Part shown: positions 17,259 to 27,059 of the stretch, piece by piece
Position numbering within the stretch: the stretch's first letter is position 1
Layout of the letters: each line of letters begins with the position of its first letter
Assembly: GCA_009773665.1 (NCBI GenBank)
Contig: WSYE01000002.1
Span: forward strand, 159,559 to 223,558
Direction: 5' to 3'
Length of the DNA stretch: 64,000 bases
Origin: Desulfovibrionaceae bacterium
Lineage (GTDB): Bacteria > Desulfobacterota > Desulfovibrionia > Desulfovibrionales > Desulfovibrionaceae
The notes under the pieces: generated by a model
Seen by the model: only the letters and a program-made list of their open reading frames with translations
Database searches by the model: none
What the model was told of the DNA's origin: nothing
Position numbers and translations under genes: made by a program

Positions 17259-20153
17259 TTAATCACATTCGGTGGGGCTGCAAGACGTTTGAGAGGCCAG
17301 GGCGGCCAGGAAGAGCCACAGGCCGCCGAGGCCCAGCAGTTCAGACAGGGGCGCGGCTCCCAGCAGCCGCAGCGCGGTGGCCAGAACCGCCGCCGCCAGG
17401 AATCCCGTGCAATAATGAACCGGGGCGCTCTTGGCAAGGCCGGGGGCTTTGGCCGCAAGCCAGGGCCTGAGCGCGCGCCAGACCGGCACCGCCAGCACCG
17501 TGCCCACAAGCGACACGGCGCGGAAGATCTCCGGCCCCAGCACGAACCCGCAGGCCAGCACCAGGGCCAGAAGCCCGGACCAGACCCAGCCGCGCGGCGC
17601 AGCAGGGCGCGCGGCGTCATTGCCGCACAACCAATCAGAAATGCGGGCCAGCTTGTCAGGTCCGGCGCGGCGCGTCATACGCCATGCTCCATACCCGGCC
17701 AGGATAACGCCCAACCCGGCCAGCCACTTACCCGCCTTGGACGCGCCGCCCACAGCTCCCGGTTTCGGGGAGCTGGCGTCGCGGCCAAGACTCGAAAGCT
17801 TCGGGCCGGACACGTCTGCCAGGAGCAAGGCCTCCACTTCAAGCCAGGGGTTTCTGACGAAACGCACCGGGGCCGCCCCCTCGGGCAGGTTTGCCCCTCC
17901 CATGGGGAGCCAGTGGGCGCTGACGGCCATGTTCGATGCGCCTGAAGCGTCCAGCCCCGCAAGGGAGCGATCTTCCCCGGCCATTTGCAGGAGCGCCTCG
18001 CCGCCCAGCACCTGCGGCCAGGAAGCCAGACGCTGGCCGGACAGCACCGCGCGGGAGCATTCTAACCCCGCGCCCTGCGCGCCGCCGGAGAGCGCCAGGG
18101 TGATCTCCGGCCAGGAGGCGCCACCGGAAAGCGTTCCCAAAAGCGGGGGCAGATACACGGCCAGCCTGGACGCCGCGCCCGGCAGAGGAAGCGTCACGGA
18201 CGTGCTGCCAACGGAGAGTTCCAGATGCGCGGGTCGGTCTTTCACGGTCCAGTGTGTGGTGGACACGTCCAGGATGAGCCACTGGGGCGTAAAATGCGGC
18301 CCCACAGGCGCGAACTTCAGGCGGGACTCGCCAAGGCTCACGGGAGTCAGGGCCTGGGCCTCGTCGAAAAGGGTGCGCGCGGAAAACACGCTCTGGCGCG
18401 GGGCGTCGTCGGCCAGTGCGTTCAGCGCGGCTCGGCGAAGTGTGACTGACATCTCCGGCATTTCCTGCTTCTCCTGGCCGGAGGGTGCGAAATGCAGGCG
18501 CACGCCGTCCACGCGGGAAGGCATTTCAGGAAATATCGCGGGGAAGCCCGGCTTCACGGCCACGCGAACGCTCTTGTCCGGACCGTAGACCTCGGCCACC
18601 ACGGAGGCCAGCCCCTGACGCTCACGCCCGAGCTCCAGCCACAGGCTGTAGCGCGTGTTCGCCGACGGCACGAAGGCCGCGCCGGTTTCCAGCACAAGCC
18701 CGCCGCTTGCCGATTCCACGGCTAGCCCGTCTTGCGTGGTAGTGAAGGAAAGCCGCCCAGGCGAGGTGAATAAATTACCGGTAAGCGCCGGATGCACCGC
18801 CGCGCCAAAGCCACTCCCCCCCCCGCTCCCAGAACCAGCAAACGCCTGGAAGTCCAGGCTCCACAGAGGGTTCTGACTGACGAGACCGTCTGGAGCCTCC
18901 ACGTCGCAGGACGCTCCGAAACTCGCGCAGCGCTCGGCCATGGCGGCCACGATGGCCGGGACGTCGCGGCGCGGGGCCACGTTGGCCAGGCGCGAAGCTT
19001 CCAACCCCTGCCGGAAAGGGTGTCCGGTCTGGGAGTTCTGGGGATTTTGGGGCGACTGCACGACGCTGAACCGGGCCAGGGGCATGTCCTTCCAGGGGGC
19101 TTGCCCCAGCGCCTGGAGGTTTGCCGCCAGCTCGCCGCGCCCGGCGAACACCTCCCTGGCCCTGGCCGGGAGGTTGCGGGGCAGGCCCTGGGCCAGAAGT
19201 TCGCCGTCCAGGCCGGTGGGCACGAAGAGGATCTTCTCCACGTTGCGGTCGCGCTCCACGTCCCCCACGTTCTGTTTGAAAAACATGAGCGAGAGCTCTT
19301 TGAGCAGCACGCCGGAGCGCTCCGGAGCGATCTCGCGCAGATGGCGCCCCACATACAGGCGCAGGATGGTGCGCCCGTCACCCAGGTCGAAGAAGCGCTT
19401 GGGCAGCGCGTACCAGTCCAGCACGGTGCGGGCGCGGCTTCCTGGGTCCAGGGCCACCACGGCGTTCACCTGGACTTCCTGGCCGCGCAAAAGCACCACG
19501 TCGATGGCCCCCAGTTCCTGCACGGGCTTGTTGAAGCGGCGCTGCAGGAAGGTGGACAGCCCGTCCTGGGAGGTGCGCCACAGGTCGTCGGGCGCGCGGT
19601 CCAGAAGCCGCGAGAGCTGATACCGCAGGCCTTTGCCGGTCCAGGAGGCACTGGCAACGGGGATGGACTCGCGCCCTGCTCCGTCGGCCCATTGGGGCGT
19701 GAGGTGATCCACGGTCTCCAGGGGATCGGACACGAACACGGCCCGCTCGCCATTTCCGGAAAGCTCAACCACGAAGCCCAGGCAACCAGGCTGGTCCGGG
19801 GAGTCCGTCAGATAGTCCAGGCGTGCTTCGTTGAAATCGGAGAGCCGGAGCCCCGAATCCGGCCCGGCCAGCTCCAGGCGGCGCACCCCTCCCGGCACTT
19901 CCGAAGCGGGCCACGCGGCGGCCTCGGCTGGCAGTGCCAGGGCGCGCTGCGAGAGCACGCGGGCGTACTTCACCTTGCGCATGGCCACCCGCGCCAACAG
20001 CTGCCCGCTCACGGCGGAAGCCCCGTTTGCCCAGAGCGCCGGTGGCAGGGGCAGGTTCTTGGCCTCGGTGAGCTTCTGGGCGCAGGCGAGGTCCGCCATG
20101 CCGGAAACGGCCAGTACAGCCAGCATCAGGAGGAAGAACACGCGGAGCATCAC
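17259..20153 (-). CDS. 964-residue orphan: signal peptide, large periplasmic part, C-terminal helices
   Basis: Not recognised. Residues 1-25 (MLRVFFLLMLAVLAVSGMADLACA) form a good signal peptide. Residues about 30-790 look soluble, beta-rich and rich in Arg, with repeated YSLWLELG, LHFAPSG and ILDVSTTHW strands suggesting stacked beta-sandwich units. Residues about 795-955 hold roughly five hydrophobic helices (GKWLAGLGVILAGYGAW, then WSGLLALVLACGFVLG and others). The start overlaps the upstream stop by four bases (ATGA). This points to a periplasmic factor anchored at its C-terminus that works with the flippase and membrane transferases. The length and order of parts are unusual for a glycan locus. 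Confidence 0.7.
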   Translation of the reverse strand: MMLRVFFLLMLAVLAVSGMADLACAQKLTEAKNLPLPPALWANGASAVSGQLLARVAMRKVKYARVLSQRALALPAEAAAWPASEVPGGVRRLELAGPDSGLRLSDFNEARLDYLTDSPDQPGCLGFVVELSGNGERAVFVSDPLETVDHLTPQWADGAGRESIPVASASWTGKGLRYQLSRLLDRAPDDLWRTSQDGLSTFLQRRFNKPVQELGAIDVVLLRGQEVQVNAVVALDPGSRARTVLDWYALPKRFFDLGDGRTILRLYVGRHLREIAPERSGVLLKELSLMFFKQNVGDVERDRNVEKILFVPTGLDGELLAQGLPRNLPARAREVFAGRGELAANLQALGQAPWKDMPLARFSVVQSPQNPQNSQTGHPFRQGLEASRLANVAPRRDVPAIVAAMAERCASFGASCDVEAPDGLVSQNPLWSLDFQAFAGSGSGGGSGFGAAVHPALTGNLFTSPGRLSFTTTQDGLAVESASGGLVLETGAAFVPSANTRYSLWLELGRERQGLASVVAEVYGPDKSVRVAVKPGFPAIFPEMPSRVDGVRLHFAPSGQEKQEMPEMSVTLRRAALNALADDAPRQSVFSARTLFDEAQALTPVSLGESRLKFAPVGPHFTPQWLILDVSTTHWTVKDRPAHLELSVGSTSVTLPLPGAASRLAVYLPPLLGTLSGGASWPEITLALSGGAQGAGLECSRAVLSGQRLASWPQVLGGEALLQMAGEDRSLAGLDASGASNMAVSAHWLPMGGANLPEGAAPVRFVRNPWLEVEALLLADVSGPKLSSLGRDASSPKPGAVGGASKAGKWLAGLGVILAGYGAWRMTRRAGPDKLARISDWLCGNDAARPAAPRGWVWSGLLALVLACGFVLGPEIFRAVSLVGTVLAVPVWRALRPWLAAKAPGLAKSAPVHYCTGFLAAAVLATALRLLGAAPLSELLGLGGLWLFLAALASQTSCSPTECD

Positions 20154-21709
20154 TGCGTCCTCCGCTTGAGGATCATGAAGCCGTCATCCTCCACCACAGT
20201 CTCGAACACCCGCAGCGCCTGCTCCAGGTTCTCCTTGAACACTGCCGCCAGGGCCTGGTCGCGGCAGGAACCGTCCTTCCACTCGCAGCCCTTGTCCACC
20301 ACGAACCAGGGGCGCTTCAGGTCCAGCACCACGTACTGAGCCAGACTTTGGGTCACCGGGAACACCGGCTTCTCGCCTGTGGTGATGAAGCGACGGAAGT
20401 CCCTGAAGCTGGCGGAGCCGGAATTTTGGGCGTGGTGCGGCTCAAAAACGGCCAGGGGGAAGCTGTTGGAGAAGTCGCGGCTCACGGCCTTGCCCCAGTT
20501 CAGGCTGTTCTGGGTGATGACCACCACGGACGGATCGTCCGGCAGGAGCGTCTCCATGGCCCGGATGATACGGGTGTCGCGCGAGTCCGGCCAGTAGCCG
20601 GAGAAGCCGCCCGCGCGCCAGAAGTGCACCGACAGGGGCGAGGGCGAGAGCGCCACGTGCCCGGCCAGCAGCACCAGAAACAGGATGCCCGCCCAGCGGT
20701 CCAGGCGGCTGCGGCGCGACTGCACCAGCTCCTTGGCCACGGGCATGGCCTGGGCGAAGGCCACTATCAGCGGTGCCACCAGCCCGGCCGTATAGTGGTT
20801 GGTGATGGAGAAATAATCCGGGCGCGTGGACAGAAGCGACAGGGCCACCACGGGCAGCGCCACCACCAGCGGGCCGGGGCTCAGAAGCGGCAGGAAGGCC
20901 ACGGAACCCAGCAGCGCGCCCAAATATCGGATTTTTTTGAAGTCCCCGAAAATGTTGGACAAGGCCGTGAACGGATGCGTGATGACGAACCAGAGCTTGC
21001 CCAGAACCGAGCCGCCTCCGATCCAGGCGAAGGCTCCTGCAGAGACGCCGACCCCGGCGTCCATGGTGAAGAACGGAATCAGCTTGGCCGTGGCCAGCCA
21101 GAACCAGAAGAGGCCCGCGAAAAAGACCACCGTCCCGGCCACGCCGCCCCGGCGATGGAAGGCCAGATAGACGCCGCAGGCCGCCGCCTGGATGGCGAAG
21201 GTTTCTTTGATGAGGCACAGGCACAGCGCCGCGAAGGCCGCCCCCCAGGGGTTGTCGTCCTCCACCAGGAAGAAGAACCAGAATCCGATGGGGATGGCCA
21301 GATGGTCGGGGTGAAAATCGAACAGGCCATTGTGCCACACCGCGAAGCTGGCGAAATAGGCCAGTGCGGTGAAGGCCCCGTAGCGCCGGGCCAAAAACGG
21401 CAGGGGCAGGCAGAGCATGAAGGCCTGGGCCACCATGAGCCCAAGGGGCGCGAGCCAGTCCGGCAGCGGGCTTATGAGCCAGGAATAGGCCCAGAGTACC
21501 GGCTGTATGTGGCCGTTAAGCGCCCGCCACCACTCGCCGCCCTGGCTCATGGCTGACAGGTTGCACACGAACACGCCCAGGTCGAAAACAGTGGAGCGAA
21601 GCGCCAGATAGCGCATGCAGGCCAGGGCCGTCAGCGCGCCAAAGAGCGTCAACCCCATGGTCCAGGGCCAGCGCGGGTTCTCGTCGGGGATGATGCCCAG
21701 CCTAGCCAC
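20150..21709 (-). CDS. DUF2079 polytopic membrane protein
   Basis: 519 residues. RSTVFDLGVFVCNLSAMSQG followed by GHIQPVLWAYSWL is the FDLGxF...Hxx-P signature of DUF2079 proteins. LFDFHPDHLAIPIGFWFFF is a second conserved stretch. About ten transmembrane helices lie before residue 350, with a soluble C-terminus ending in a probable DUF2079 periplasmic lobe. DUF2079 members are distant GT-C relatives of unproven activity. It starts with GTG at 21709 after AAGGGGGG and overlaps the upstream gene by eight bases and the downstream one by four. The three are translated as one unit. Confidence 0.8.
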   Translation of the reverse strand: MARLGIIPDENPRWPWTMGLTLFGALTALACMRYLALRSTVFDLGVFVCNLSAMSQGGEWWRALNGHIQPVLWAYSWLISPLPDWLAPLGLMVAQAFMLCLPLPFLARRYGAFTALAYFASFAVWHNGLFDFHPDHLAIPIGFWFFFLVEDDNPWGAAFAALCLCLIKETFAIQAAACGVYLAFHRRGGVAGTVVFFAGLFWFWLATAKLIPFFTMDAGVGVSAGAFAWIGGGSVLGKLWFVITHPFTALSNIFGDFKKIRYLGALLGSVAFLPLLSPGPLVVALPVVALSLLSTRPDYFSITNHYTAGLVAPLIVAFAQAMPVAKELVQSRRSRLDRWAGILFLVLLAGHVALSPSPLSVHFWRAGGFSGYWPDSRDTRIIRAMETLLPDDPSVVVITQNSLNWGKAVSRDFSNSFPLAVFEPHHAQNSGSASFRDFRRFITTGEKPVFPVTQSLAQYVVLDLKRPWFVVDKGCEWKDGSCRDQALAAVFKENLEQALRVFETVVEDDGFMILKRRTQ

Positions 21710-24572
21710 GCGCCCCCCTTGCCGCCAGGAACGAGCGCACAGTAAGCACGGCCAGGACCAGCAGGCAGACGGACACGGTCAGGCCGGAAACCAAAAGACC
21801 AAGCAGGTAGAAACGCTGGGGGCGAAATTCGATGAGAATCTCCAGATCGACCCCTCCGGCGGGATTGGGCCGCACGTAGCGTGTGGCGTCCGGCCCCAGG
21901 CTCTTCAGGACTTTCGGGTCGATCCACCAGGAGTTGGCGAAACCGCTGGCCTGCCAGTGCAGCATCTCCGGCCAGGGCATGGCCCTGCCCTCCTGCGCGC
22001 CCGTGGCCTGCCAGGAGGCGGGCGAAAGCGGGTCGAAACCCGGCTGGTCCGCGCCCACAGGGTCGAGCGAACCCTCGCTCCAGGCGGCTCGCAACGGGGG
22101 ACGCGGGAGGTTGTCGTTCTGAAGGCTGGTCAGGAAGCGCCTGGACACGAAATCCACGGTGAAGGGTTTGACTTTTTCGCCGACCACCTTGCCGCCGGGT
22201 CCGTACCGGTACACCGTGCGCGACTGCGGCTCCCCGTTGCCCAGGGTGCTCACGAAACCGCGCGCCACGAAATCCTTCAGCTCCTCCGGTGCGGCCTGAT
22301 CGTCCTCGTTGTCCTTGAACACGCGGTAGCCATCCAGAAGCGTGGCAGGGGGCGTCTGGGCTGGGGCGGGCACGGGCATGACGTAGGCGCGCCAGCCGGT
22401 GTGGAAGGTTTCCTGGAAAAGGAGCGGGAAGCCCTCGGTCACGCCGGAGAGACGCACCAGACAGGCCGTGGGGCCGAGTCTGCGAAATTCAAGGGCTGGG
22501 GCCGCGTACTCGCGCCCCAGATACAGGAGCGCCTGACGCTTGCCGGTGCGGTCCGACAGGAAGGCCCGCGTGCGCTCCTCACCCATCACCCGCGTGAGGA
22601 GTTCCAGAAAGCGCGGGTCGTCCCCGGCGGAGATGAGCGCCTGCCCTGGCCGGTACATATCCAGGCCCGCCACGTCCGGAAGCGACGCGGCCACGAGGTC
22701 CGCCCCGCCGCCCGAGGCGTCTGCCACGGCCAGCAGTTGGTTGGCGGCCAACACGTAGGGCGCAGCCAGGGGGTTGCGGTACACGTCCACGGTGTCGAAC
22801 CGCTTCACCGGCACCAACCCCTTCTGCAGGGCCAGGGTGCGGTCCAGCACGGGCTTGTAGTTCTTGAAGCCGTCCACCACCGGTTCACCCCGGTAGGCGG
22901 GCTGGAAATCCTGGTAGGAGATGAAGAACTCGTCGCGCGGGTAGATGAGGTACTTCACCGAGGCCAGCCCGAACAACCGGTCCAGCCGGGGGCTGGGCTG
23001 CTCGGCGAACATGGTCTTTATGATCTCGTTGCCCAGGGGGTTGTTGTAGAAAGCCAGGAAAAAGGGCTTGGGCGAATAGGCCGAGGACCACTCGTAGCCG
23101 TAGGGCGAATCGCCGGGCCAGCTGATGCCGACAGGCGGCAGGTAGGCCACGCGGAAACCCGCGCGCTGGTCGCGCAGGAAGGAGTACACTGCCGCGTCCT
23201 CGGAATGGATGGGCGTGTGCTTGAGGGCCAGGGGCTGGGGCACGCGGTCCTTGGGCGAGTTGTCCAGGAGCTTCTGGCCAAGATACGGAGAGATAAACAG
23301 GAGCACCACCAGCAGCATGGCCGCGCGCAAGAGCCACACACGCTTCACGCCGCGCTCCTCCCAGGCCTGGGGCAGTTGGAAGGCCAGCAGCGCATAGGCC
23401 GTGACGATCAGCGGCAGCCAGCGGGTAGTGTTGGAGAACGCGGCAAAGAGGATGGGCACGAAGCCTTTCAGCAGCCACTGATAGAACGCGAAGCCGAAGG
23501 CCGTGCGCGACCCGCACACCAGCAGCACGCCTACCACAGCCACCAGGAACAGCCCCTGGGCCTCGGGGCGTCCGCGACGGGCCATGAAGGAGCACAGGGC
23601 CAGACCGGCCAGCGCGAGCGACGCCCCCACCCAGGGCACGCGCAGGCCGCCCGGCGCAGGGAAGGCGTACTCGGTGTCCATGCCGGGACGCAGATCCAGG
23701 CGGATGACCGCGTCCACCGGCTGGCTGGTGGACTGGTGGAAGCCCTCGCGCATGGGCAGCTCCGTGTCCACGGTGACCTCGCCCTTGGCCGAGGCCGACA
23801 GCCCCCAGCCATGGCGGATGGCCCCTTTTCCCAGGTAATCCGCCAAAAACGGGGCCATGAAGTGGATGTTCATGAGCATGGCCAGGGTGAGCACCAGACC
23901 TACAGCTACTGTAAGCCTGCCCCGGCCAGGGCCTTTGGCCAGAAAGTACAGGCTCAGGATGCCCAGCATGGCCGCCGAGCCCACGCCCACGCTGGGGTGC
24001 AGCGAGGTAAGGCCGAGAATGAGCCCGCACACGATGACCAGGCGCGCGGATATGCGCCCCTGCTCCCGGATGGCCCGCACCAGATTGAAATACGCCAGCA
24101 GCAGAAGCGGTATGAGCGCGAACCCGGCCAGCATGGGCATGTGCCCGGCCACCACCCTGCTGTAGGTGTAGGGCGAGAAGGCGTAGAACAGCGCGGCCAG
24201 GGTGGCGTAGAACCAGTTGAGGCCAAGCCTGCGGGCCAGGGGCAGCATGGCCAGCCCCGAGGCCGTGACGAACGCCAGCGGCAACAGCTTGGACATCCAC
24301 TCCCCGCCGATGACCGCCAGGGGTGTTATCAGCTGCCAGTAGAGCAGCTCCAGCTTGAAGTAGTGGTAGCGCCCGGTCTCGAAGTAGGAGTCCCAGGTGG
24401 AGAAGTGATGCTCGGCCATGGAGCGGAACTGCTCGGCAAAACTGGGAATGCCCCAGTCCCAGGTATGGCCCACGAGCCCAGGACGAGACAGCACCCCCGC
24501 AAAGGATAGGAGCGCCAGGGCGACGACCGTGGCGGCAGCGGCCAACGCGGCCAGGGGAAGCGGCTTTTTCAC
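21702..24572 (-). CDS. 956-residue YfhO/GT-C-like membrane protein
   Basis: The first 450 residues carry many helices, starting LPLAALAAAATVVALALL. Early conserved-looking loops are GHTWDWGIPSF and WQLITPLAVIGGEWMSKLLPL. A long soluble region follows (residues about 450-910), and a final helix near 925-945 (FYLLGLLVSGLTVSVCLLVLA) re-enters the membrane. YfhO and related proteins act in glycosylating lipoteichoic acid or surface glycans with lipid-phosphate sugars; assignment here rests on architecture only. The start is GTG 24572. A 196-bp gap with no gene separates it from the glycosyltransferase upstream. Confidence 0.7.
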   Translation of the reverse strand: MKKPLPLAALAAAATVVALALLSFAGVLSRPGLVGHTWDWGIPSFAEQFRSMAEHHFSTWDSYFETGRYHYFKLELLYWQLITPLAVIGGEWMSKLLPLAFVTASGLAMLPLARRLGLNWFYATLAALFYAFSPYTYSRVVAGHMPMLAGFALIPLLLLAYFNLVRAIREQGRISARLVIVCGLILGLTSLHPSVGVGSAAMLGILSLYFLAKGPGRGRLTVAVGLVLTLAMLMNIHFMAPFLADYLGKGAIRHGWGLSASAKGEVTVDTELPMREGFHQSTSQPVDAVIRLDLRPGMDTEYAFPAPGGLRVPWVGASLALAGLALCSFMARRGRPEAQGLFLVAVVGVLLVCGSRTAFGFAFYQWLLKGFVPILFAAFSNTTRWLPLIVTAYALLAFQLPQAWEERGVKRVWLLRAAMLLVVLLFISPYLGQKLLDNSPKDRVPQPLALKHTPIHSEDAAVYSFLRDQRAGFRVAYLPPVGISWPGDSPYGYEWSSAYSPKPFFLAFYNNPLGNEIIKTMFAEQPSPRLDRLFGLASVKYLIYPRDEFFISYQDFQPAYRGEPVVDGFKNYKPVLDRTLALQKGLVPVKRFDTVDVYRNPLAAPYVLAANQLLAVADASGGGADLVAASLPDVAGLDMYRPGQALISAGDDPRFLELLTRVMGEERTRAFLSDRTGKRQALLYLGREYAAPALEFRRLGPTACLVRLSGVTEGFPLLFQETFHTGWRAYVMPVPAPAQTPPATLLDGYRVFKDNEDDQAAPEELKDFVARGFVSTLGNGEPQSRTVYRYGPGGKVVGEKVKPFTVDFVSRRFLTSLQNDNLPRPPLRAAWSEGSLDPVGADQPGFDPLSPASWQATGAQEGRAMPWPEMLHWQASGFANSWWIDPKVLKSLGPDATRYVRPNPAGGVDLEILIEFRPQRFYLLGLLVSGLTVSVCLLVLAVLTVRSFLAARGARG

Positions 24573-24768
24573 CGGGCGGACCTTGCGGGGACGCGTTCAG
24601 GAGCGTGAAATCCGGGCAGGAAGGTCATGGCGCATGCTTGGCGCAATGATCCCCAGGAACGGTCGGCCTTCACCGCCCGCCACGTCCGGCAGCCACGGCA
24701 TTCCGGGCCTTCGACGTCCTGGGAGCCAAGCCGCCTGAAGCCCCTTGCCCGATTCTCGACGGCCAGGG

Positions 24769-25932
24769 TCACGCCCTGCCCTGGAAGGACTCGTCGAACA
24801 CCCGGTCCAGGATTGCGCTCCAGGCATAGGAATCCATGTAGCGCAGCGCATTCTCGCGCATGGCGCGCCACAGGCCGGGGTCGGCCAGCAGGCGGCCAAT
24901 GGCCTCGGCCAAGGGCTCCACGGCGTAGTCCACCACGATGCCCGCCTCCAGGGTGCGGATGTCCTTGTGGATCTCCGGCACGGGGGTGATTATCGTAGGA
25001 AGGCCGCAGGCCAGATAGTCCTTCACGCGGCTGGGATCCGCCCACTGGGACAGGTTGTTGGGCGAGGGCTTATAGAGCGCCAGGGCGATGTCGTAGCCGG
25101 GCAGCATGGCCAGCACCTCGTCGTGGGGCTTGGCTCCGTGCAGCACCACGCCAGCGCCCAGCGCGGCAAGGCGCGGTTCGTAAGTCTGGTAGACCACCCC
25201 GTCCTCCACGGCGTCGTGGGGGGTCTTGCCGATAACGTGCAGGGTGAGCTGCGGGAAGCGCTCCTTCAGGCTGGGGAAGGCCTCGATGACCATGTCCACG
25301 CCCTTCGACGGAGCCAGCGCGCCAAGAAGCACCAGCTCGCTGGGCTCCTTGGCGGACTTGTCGGGCAGGTCGATCTTTTCCAGGTCAACGCCCACGGGCA
25401 CCAGGATGTTGCGCGAATCGGGCAGCCCCTGGGAGCGGCGCACCTCCTGGATGCGCGGCGAGATGTTCCAGGCCGCGTCGCAATGGCGCACGCAGAAGCG
25501 ATCCAGCCAGTGGTACACGGCGTTCAGGTACGTGTTGGAGAAGCGCTCGGGCATCCAGTCGATGGTGTAGAAGATCACGAAGTTGGTGAGCCCAAGCCAC
25601 TTGAGCAGCACGCCAACAACGGTGTTCAGGGGGTCGGCCCCCAGGTACACGTCGAACTTTGCGCCCAGGCGCAGGAAATACAACAGCGAGAACACCGCGT
25701 CCTTCACGTAGGTCAAAAGCGGCGGCAGGTTCCAGCCGCCCTGACTGACCTCGCGCGTGAGCCTGCCATGGCGGTATTCCTTCAGGCGGGAGCGGCGGTC
25801 CGCGCAGTAGTGGAAGGGGTGGTAGATGACCCCGAGCTTGTCCGAGCGGGTCTTCAGATAGTTCTCAACAGCCTCGGAGGGGCCGGAGAGGTCCGTGACG
25901 TGGCTCACCAGTACGATTGATTTGAAGCGCAT
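24769..25932 (-). CDS. glycosyltransferase, GT4/group 1 type
   Basis: 387 residues from ATG 25932; the longer frame to 26052 overlaps fcl and is rejected. The N-terminal MRFKSIVLVSHVTDLSGPSEAVENYL is a GT-B donor-side Rossmann start with a glycine turn. LVLLGALAPSKGVDMVIEAF is the hinge region of GT4 enzymes. IALALYKPSPNNLSQWADPSRVKDYLACGLPTIIT contains the usual E/P-x7-K-like nucleotide-binding part. It is soluble or peripheral and would act on the cytoplasmic side of lipid-linked glycan assembly. It begins 10 bases after fcl, so GDP-fucose is a candidate donor, by context only. Confidence 0.85.
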   Translation of the reverse strand: MRFKSIVLVSHVTDLSGPSEAVENYLKTRSDKLGVIYHPFHYCADRRSRLKEYRHGRLTREVSQGGWNLPPLLTYVKDAVFSLLYFLRLGAKFDVYLGADPLNTVVGVLLKWLGLTNFVIFYTIDWMPERFSNTYLNAVYHWLDRFCVRHCDAAWNISPRIQEVRRSQGLPDSRNILVPVGVDLEKIDLPDKSAKEPSELVLLGALAPSKGVDMVIEAFPSLKERFPQLTLHVIGKTPHDAVEDGVVYQTYEPRLAALGAGVVLHGAKPHDEVLAMLPGYDIALALYKPSPNNLSQWADPSRVKDYLACGLPTIITPVPEIHKDIRTLEAGIVVDYAVEPLAEAIGRLLADPGLWRAMRENALRYMDSYAWSAILDRVFDESFQGRA

Positions 25933-25942
25933 GAATCCGTCT

Positions 25943-26902
25943 TTATTTCCCGTCGAAGCGGGGTTCGGTACGCAGGGAGTCCTGGTGCTCCAGGAACCAG
26001 CGGTAGGTGTCGGCGATGCCCTGCTCCAGGGGTATGCTGGCCTGCCAGCCAAGCCCGTTCAGGCGCGAGACGTCCAGGAGCTTTCTCGGCGTGCCGTCGG
26101 GCTTGGTGGCGTCGAACAGGAGCTCCCCGGTGAAGCCGGTCACGCGGGCCACGGTTTCGGCCAGTTCGCGGATGGTCACGTCCTGGCCGGTGCCCACGTT
26201 GAGAAAATCCTCGCCTTGGTAGTTGGCCAGACACCACAGGATGGCCTGGGCGCAGTCGTCCACATGCAGGAACTCGCGGCGGGCGTTGCCCGTGCCCCAT
26301 ACGGTCACGCTGGGCGCGCCGGACTGCCTGGCCTCGTGGAAGCGGCGCAAAAGCGCGGGCAGCACGTGGGAGTTCACGGTGTCGAAGTTGTCGCCCGGAC
26401 CGTAGAGGTTCGTGGGCATGAGGCTCACGGCGTCGAAGCCGTATTGGCGGCGGTAGGCTTGGCAGGTCTTGATGCCTGCGATCTTGGCCACGGCGTACCA
26501 CTGGTTGGTGGGCTCAAGCTCACTGGTGAGCAGGTGCTCCTCGCGCATGGGCTGTGGCGCGAATTTGGGATAGATGCAGGACGAGCCCAGAAACAGCAGC
26601 TTCTCGACGCCGCTGCGGTAGGCGGAATCGATGACGTTGCACTGGATGATGCAGTTGTTCCAGATGAATTCGGCGGGATAGGCGTCGTTGGCGCGGATAC
26701 CGCCGACCTTGGCTGCGGCCAGGACCACCGCCTGGGGGCGAACCTCGGCCATGAACCGGCGCACGCCCGCCTGATCGGTGAGGTCCAGCTGTGCGCGGTC
26801 ACGGGTGATGACCTCGACGTTGCCTCGGCTTTCAAGCGCCCGGACCACGGCTGATCCCACGAGGCCTTTATGGCCTGCAACAAAGATGCGAGAATGATTC
26901 AC
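25943..26902 (-). CDS. fcl: GDP-L-fucose synthase
   Basis: 319 residues from GTG 26902. The upstream extension lacks family character, and this length matches Fcl/Wca[19 protein letters not shown] is the NADP-binding GxxGxx[22 protein letters not shown] carries the catalytic Ser and Cys, and [20 protein letters not shown] the YxxxK pair. [16 protein letters not shown] and HVDDCAQA segments are also present. It converts GDP-4-keto-6-deoxymannose to GDP-L-fucose by epimerisation and reduction. The partner dehydratase gmd is not in this window. Fucose, or a related GDP sugar, is therefore likely in this organism's surface glycan. Confidence 0.93.
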   Translation of the reverse strand: MNHSRIFVAGHKGLVGSAVVRALESRGNVEVITRDRAQLDLTDQAGVRRFMAEVRPQAVVLAAAKVGGIRANDAYPAEFIWNNCIIQCNVIDSAYRSGVEKLLFLGSSCIYPKFAPQPMREEHLLTSELEPTNQWYAVAKIAGIKTCQAYRRQYGFDAVSLMPTNLYGPGDNFDTVNSHVLPALLRRFHEARQSGAPSVTVWGTGNARREFLHVDDCAQAILWCLANYQGEDFLNVGTGQDVTIRELAETVARVTGFTGELLFDATKPDGTPRKLLDVSRLNGLGWQASIPLEQGIADTYRWFLEHQDSLRTEPRFDGK

Positions 26903-27059
26903 TTGGAGTCCACCGTAGGAGGAATGGAAGCCCGCGCCTCTTACCACGCCCAGGGATGCTTGGCTAGTGCCTCGCCAGAGCCCTGGCGGGGGATGAGACG
27001 GATGTTTTGTCGTGCGCGAGTGAGGCCGGAAAGGCTGAGTCTGGATCTGTGGGGAACGC

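Noticed and set aside
18792..20339. 515-codon plus-strand open frame
   Set aside because: Antisense to the 964-residue orphan, which has a signal peptide, membrane helices and coupled neighbours; this frame has His/Gln-rich noise composition.
21615..24509. 964-codon plus-strand open frame
   Set aside because: It is antisense to two coherent membrane-protein genes, rich in Gln/Gly/Arg/His, with no family match; long antisense frames are expected in GC-rich DNA.
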